Positions 5,573 through 7,221 of a stretch of 7,221 bases of DNA are shown here, piece after piece. The stretch lies in contig JAGVKI010000310.1 of NCBI GenBank assembly GCA_020050695.1, forward strand, positions 1 through 7,221. The letters are read 5' to 3'. Position 1 is the first letter of the stretch, and every line of letters begins with the position of its first letter. Below the pieces are notes generated by a model, which ran no database searches, was not told the origin of the DNA, and saw nothing but the letters and a program-made list of their open reading frames with translations. This stretch comes from Alphaproteobacteria bacterium. Lineage in GTDB: Bacteria; Pseudomonadota; Alphaproteobacteria; Rickettsiales; SXRF01. The translations under genes were made by a program, and so were the position numbers.

Positions 5573-5744
5573 GGTATTTCATACTTGTCAGTGTGGTGTT
5601 TACACTCTCTACCTATACCCTTCACAGCAAGATTTAAAGTTAAGCTTTGTTTACGAAAACATTAATTTCCCATAAGAAAAGGTTAAATTTCATTATTATT
5701 CAGCGGGCTATACATCACGGTTTTCACACCATAAATAGTCTGCC
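5573..5744. other. AT-rich divergent intergenic region
   Basis: This 172-bp gap separates the minus-strand hypothetical gene from the plus-strand CPBP gene, so it should hold promoters for both. It is clearly richer in A and T than its surroundings, especially 5627-5702. I found TTTACA at 5608-5613 and several TA-rich hexamers, but no -35/-10 pair with good spacing on either strand. I see no RNA gene or convincing small open frame here. Confidence 0.4.
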
Positions 5745-6428
5745 ATGGCATTTGAGGCGCAGCTGCGCTATAGTAATGGCATGTATTGCGCTTCCACACG
5801 CAGGCGTCTTATCGAGTGCCTGCTTATCTTTGTCTGCCTTCCCCTGCTCATCGCGTGGCTTAAGCCGCGCGGCTATATTTACGGCATCTTATGGCTGCTG
5901 ATGGCGTTTTGCGCGCAGCTGCTGCAACATCAGTATGGCTGGAAATTCAAGGATGACTGGAACTGGAAGGGGCTGTCCGGCAAGGAAGTAAAACGCATTG
6001 TCCTGCGCTTTATCCCGTTTGGCGCGGCCCTGCTCTGGTTCACCTGGTACACGATTCCGGGCGAACTGTTCAGCCTGCCAAACCGCAGCCTGATCATGTG
6101 GGCAACTATCATGGTGGTGTACCCTCCCCTATCCATTTTGCCGCAAGAAGTCATCTACCGAAGTTTTTTCCTGCGGCGCTATACGCCGCTGGTGCGCAAT
6201 CCCGATCATGTGCGCATCTTGTGCGCGCTGGCATTTGGCTGGATGCATGTGATCATGCTCAACTGGCCGGCAGTGGTATTCAGCGCCATTGGCGGGCTGT
6301 TGTTTGCCGACACCTACCAGCGCAGTAAATCGCTGGCGGCAGTATGCTTTGAACATATGCTGTATGGCTGCTTCCTGTTTACTATAGGATTAGGCTATTA
6401 CTTTTTCCACGGCAACGCCATGCGCTAA
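5745..6428 (+). CDS. CPBP family intramembrane metalloprotease (CAAX-protease-like)
   Basis: A 227-residue multi-pass inner-membrane protein of the CPBP (Abi/Rce1-related) family. Hydrophobic segments lie near residues 22-38, 44-60, 85-104, 115-133, 156-172, 174-190 and 205-221. The three family motifs are visible: QEVIYR at 134-139 (Glu135, Arg139), FGWMH at 164-168 (His168), and EHMLYG with His204. The first position of the EExxxR motif is Gln. As far as I recall, the alphaproteobacterial branch ending in EHALYG...FTIGLG...FYHG normally has PQE, so this is not obviously a defect. Members may cleave near the membrane or act in protein processing; the substrate is unknown. The start is uncertain: ATG 5745 and in-frame ATG 5781 (215 residues) both lack a Shine-Dalgarno. 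The gene converges on the glycosyltransferase-like gene with 12 bp between stops and no visible terminator. Confidence 0.87.
   Translation: MAFEAQLRYSNGMYCASTRRRLIECLLIFVCLPLLIAWLKPRGYIYGILWLLMAFCAQLLQHQYGWKFKDDWNWKGLSGKEVKRIVLRFIPFGAALLWFTWYTIPGELFSLPNRSLIMWATIMVVYPPLSILPQEVIYRSFFLRRYTPLVRNPDHVRILCALAFGWMHVIMLNWPAVVFSAIGGLLFADTYQRSKSLAAVCFEHMLYGCFLFTIGLGYYFFHGNAMR
5757..5774 (+). promoter_or_regulatory. 12-bp palindrome next to a -10-like TATAGT
   Basis: GCGCAGCTGCGC (5757-5768) is a perfect palindrome and is followed directly by TATAGT (5769-5774), a 5-of-6 match to the -10 consensus. Transcription would begin about at 5781, exactly at the second in-frame ATG of the CPBP gene, suggesting a possible leaderless start. 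There is no good -35 (TGGCAT at 5746-5751). If the protein begins at 5745, the whole site is coding and probably accidental. Confidence 0.2.
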
Positions 6429-6440
6429 GCCGTGCGAGGG

Positions 6441-7221
6441 CTACTTCAGCAGATGGTCGTAATAGCCCCGCTGGAATGCCCAGATAGTGTCAAAGCGCTG
6501 CATGCTCCACACATCATCGCGGATCACCACACGAAGCTTCGAATAATATTGCGCAAACTGTGGACTCATCTGTTCAGTGGATCCGTCTTTAAGCGCCTTC
6601 ACATATCCTTTGGGAATATCTCGCCCAAAATGCCCAACGACACCCACAAAATTTTTAGGGCTTTTCAGCCGCGCCAGGAATGCATCCGCCAGGGCGTGCC
6701 GGTCAATAATGAAAACATTGGGGCCTGCTTCGTAGCCCTTGCGGCCAATGGCATATTGAGAAGTCACTTCCTTCTTGAAGGATGCATGATCAGGAACGAC
6801 CTTGCGGAATGCGCCGGAAAAATAGAGTTCATTGGGAAACAGCCCGCCAAACATATGCCCGAAGGCGTATGGGATGTGCACCTTCAGCACATGCATTTTA
6901 GGAGTGGCTACAAATATGAGGACAACACCCATCGCCGCCGCCACACGGATCCAGCCTCTCCTGTACTTCATGGCAAGCGCGTAATTAATCCATACCGCAA
7001 TGGCGACATGCAGCGACCAAAAGCGCCCATAGCGCTGGTTACCCCCTACTGAAATCACGTATAATATATACAGCAGCAGCCCAAGGCCTAATGCTGCCAG
7101 AAGGCCTGCCGCGGCATTTTTATGCCGCAGATACGCCCGCGCCTGGTACACACTTCCTGCCAGCGCGATCACCATGGCAATGCCCATGCTCAGATCGGTT
7201 ACAAATAAATTCGCCAGGTAA
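6441..7221 (-). CDS. Membrane glycosyltransferase-like protein (AftB-like GT-C), C-terminal part (5' end off the window)
   Basis: The frame is open from the right edge; 259 residues are visible, beginning YLANLFVTDLS upstream of an internal Met at 7187. The first part has about four hydrophobic helices, the second followed by LYVISVGGNQRYGRFW. This resembles the conserved V-GGD-M-GRF segment of AftB-like GT-C transferases, but with Asn for the usual Asp. The last 120 residues are non-membrane and likely periplasmic. They contain GYEAGPNVFIIDRHALADAF, LARL and GHFGRDIPKGYVKAL, which match the family's G-AGP, ID--LAD--LARLP and GH--R-IP-GY-E-L pattern. Relatives use polyprenyl-linked sugars to finish cell-envelope glycans. 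The N-terminal catalytic loop is outside the window, so activity cannot be judged. The gene converges on the CPBP gene. Confidence 0.65.
   Translation of the reverse strand, partial: YLANLFVTDLSMGIAMVIALAGSVYQARAYLRHKNAAAGLLAALGLGLLLYILYVISVGGNQRYGRFWSLHVAIAVWINYALAMKYRRGWIRVAAAMGVVLIFVATPKMHVLKVHIPYAFGHMFGGLFPNELYFSGAFRKVVPDHASFKKEVTSQYAIGRKGYEAGPNVFIIDRHALADAFLARLKSPKNFVGVVGHFGRDIPKGYVKALKDGSTEQMSPQFAQYYSKLRVVIRDDVWSMQRFDTIWAFQRGYYDHLLK

Noticed and set aside
5258..5665. Plus-strand 135-residue frame opposite the hypothetical gene
   Set aside because: It is rich in Cys, His and Arg, runs into the AT-rich divergent gap, and lacks any recognisable motif; the minus-strand frame looks more protein-like.
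6432..7052. Plus-strand 206-residue frame antisense to the glycosyltransferase-like gene
   Set aside because: The minus-strand frame has membrane helices and family motifs and stays open to the window edge; this frame has neither.

Overview
This looks like an ordinary chromosomal stretch from an alphaproteobacterium with mid-range GC. The main evidence is the same-strand order rpmF-plsX-fabH-ihfA-merR, a conserved alphaproteobacterial block, together with alphaproteobacterial-type IHF-alpha, L32 and MerR proteins. I cannot assign an order or genus. I see no tRNA, rRNA, CRISPR array, transposase, integrase or phage gene, and no complete novel system.

Left edge (1-1195): the C-terminal end of a DUF1294 membrane protein runs off the window on the plus strand. 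It converges, 20 bp apart, on a minus-strand MerR-family regulator with an unusually long acidic N-terminal extension.

Core block (1260-3924, minus strand, read right to left): rpmF (ribosomal protein L32), plsX (phosphate acyltransferase, which makes acyl-phosphate for phospholipid synthesis), fabH (KAS III, which starts fatty-acid elongation), then ihfA (IHF alpha subunit) and merR. plsX and fabH overlap by one base (TAATG), so these two lipid enzymes are probably translationally coupled. A terminator-like structure and a sigma70-like promoter lie between fabH and ihfA. ihfA-merR may therefore be a separate unit, possibly autoregulated through an IHF-like site over the -35.

Middle (4059-5572, minus strand): a clear bidirectional hairpin terminator separates the rpmF unit from a small secreted His/Gly- and Tyr/Pro-rich protein. 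Next come a metaxin/FAXC-like glutathione S-transferase, preceded by an inverted repeat touching its ribosome binding site, and an unrecognised 100-residue protein. These three share a strand, but I see no evidence of a joint function.

Right end (5745-7221): a plus-strand CPBP (CAAX-protease-like) membrane protein converges, with 12 bp between stop codons, on the C-terminal part of a minus-strand membrane protein. That protein resembles AftB-like GT-C glycosyltransferases and runs off the right edge.

The points most worth a second look are the MerR extension with two clamp-binding-like pentapeptides at its start, the IHF-like site on the ihfA promoter, the inverted repeat at the GST start, and the His-rich secreted protein.
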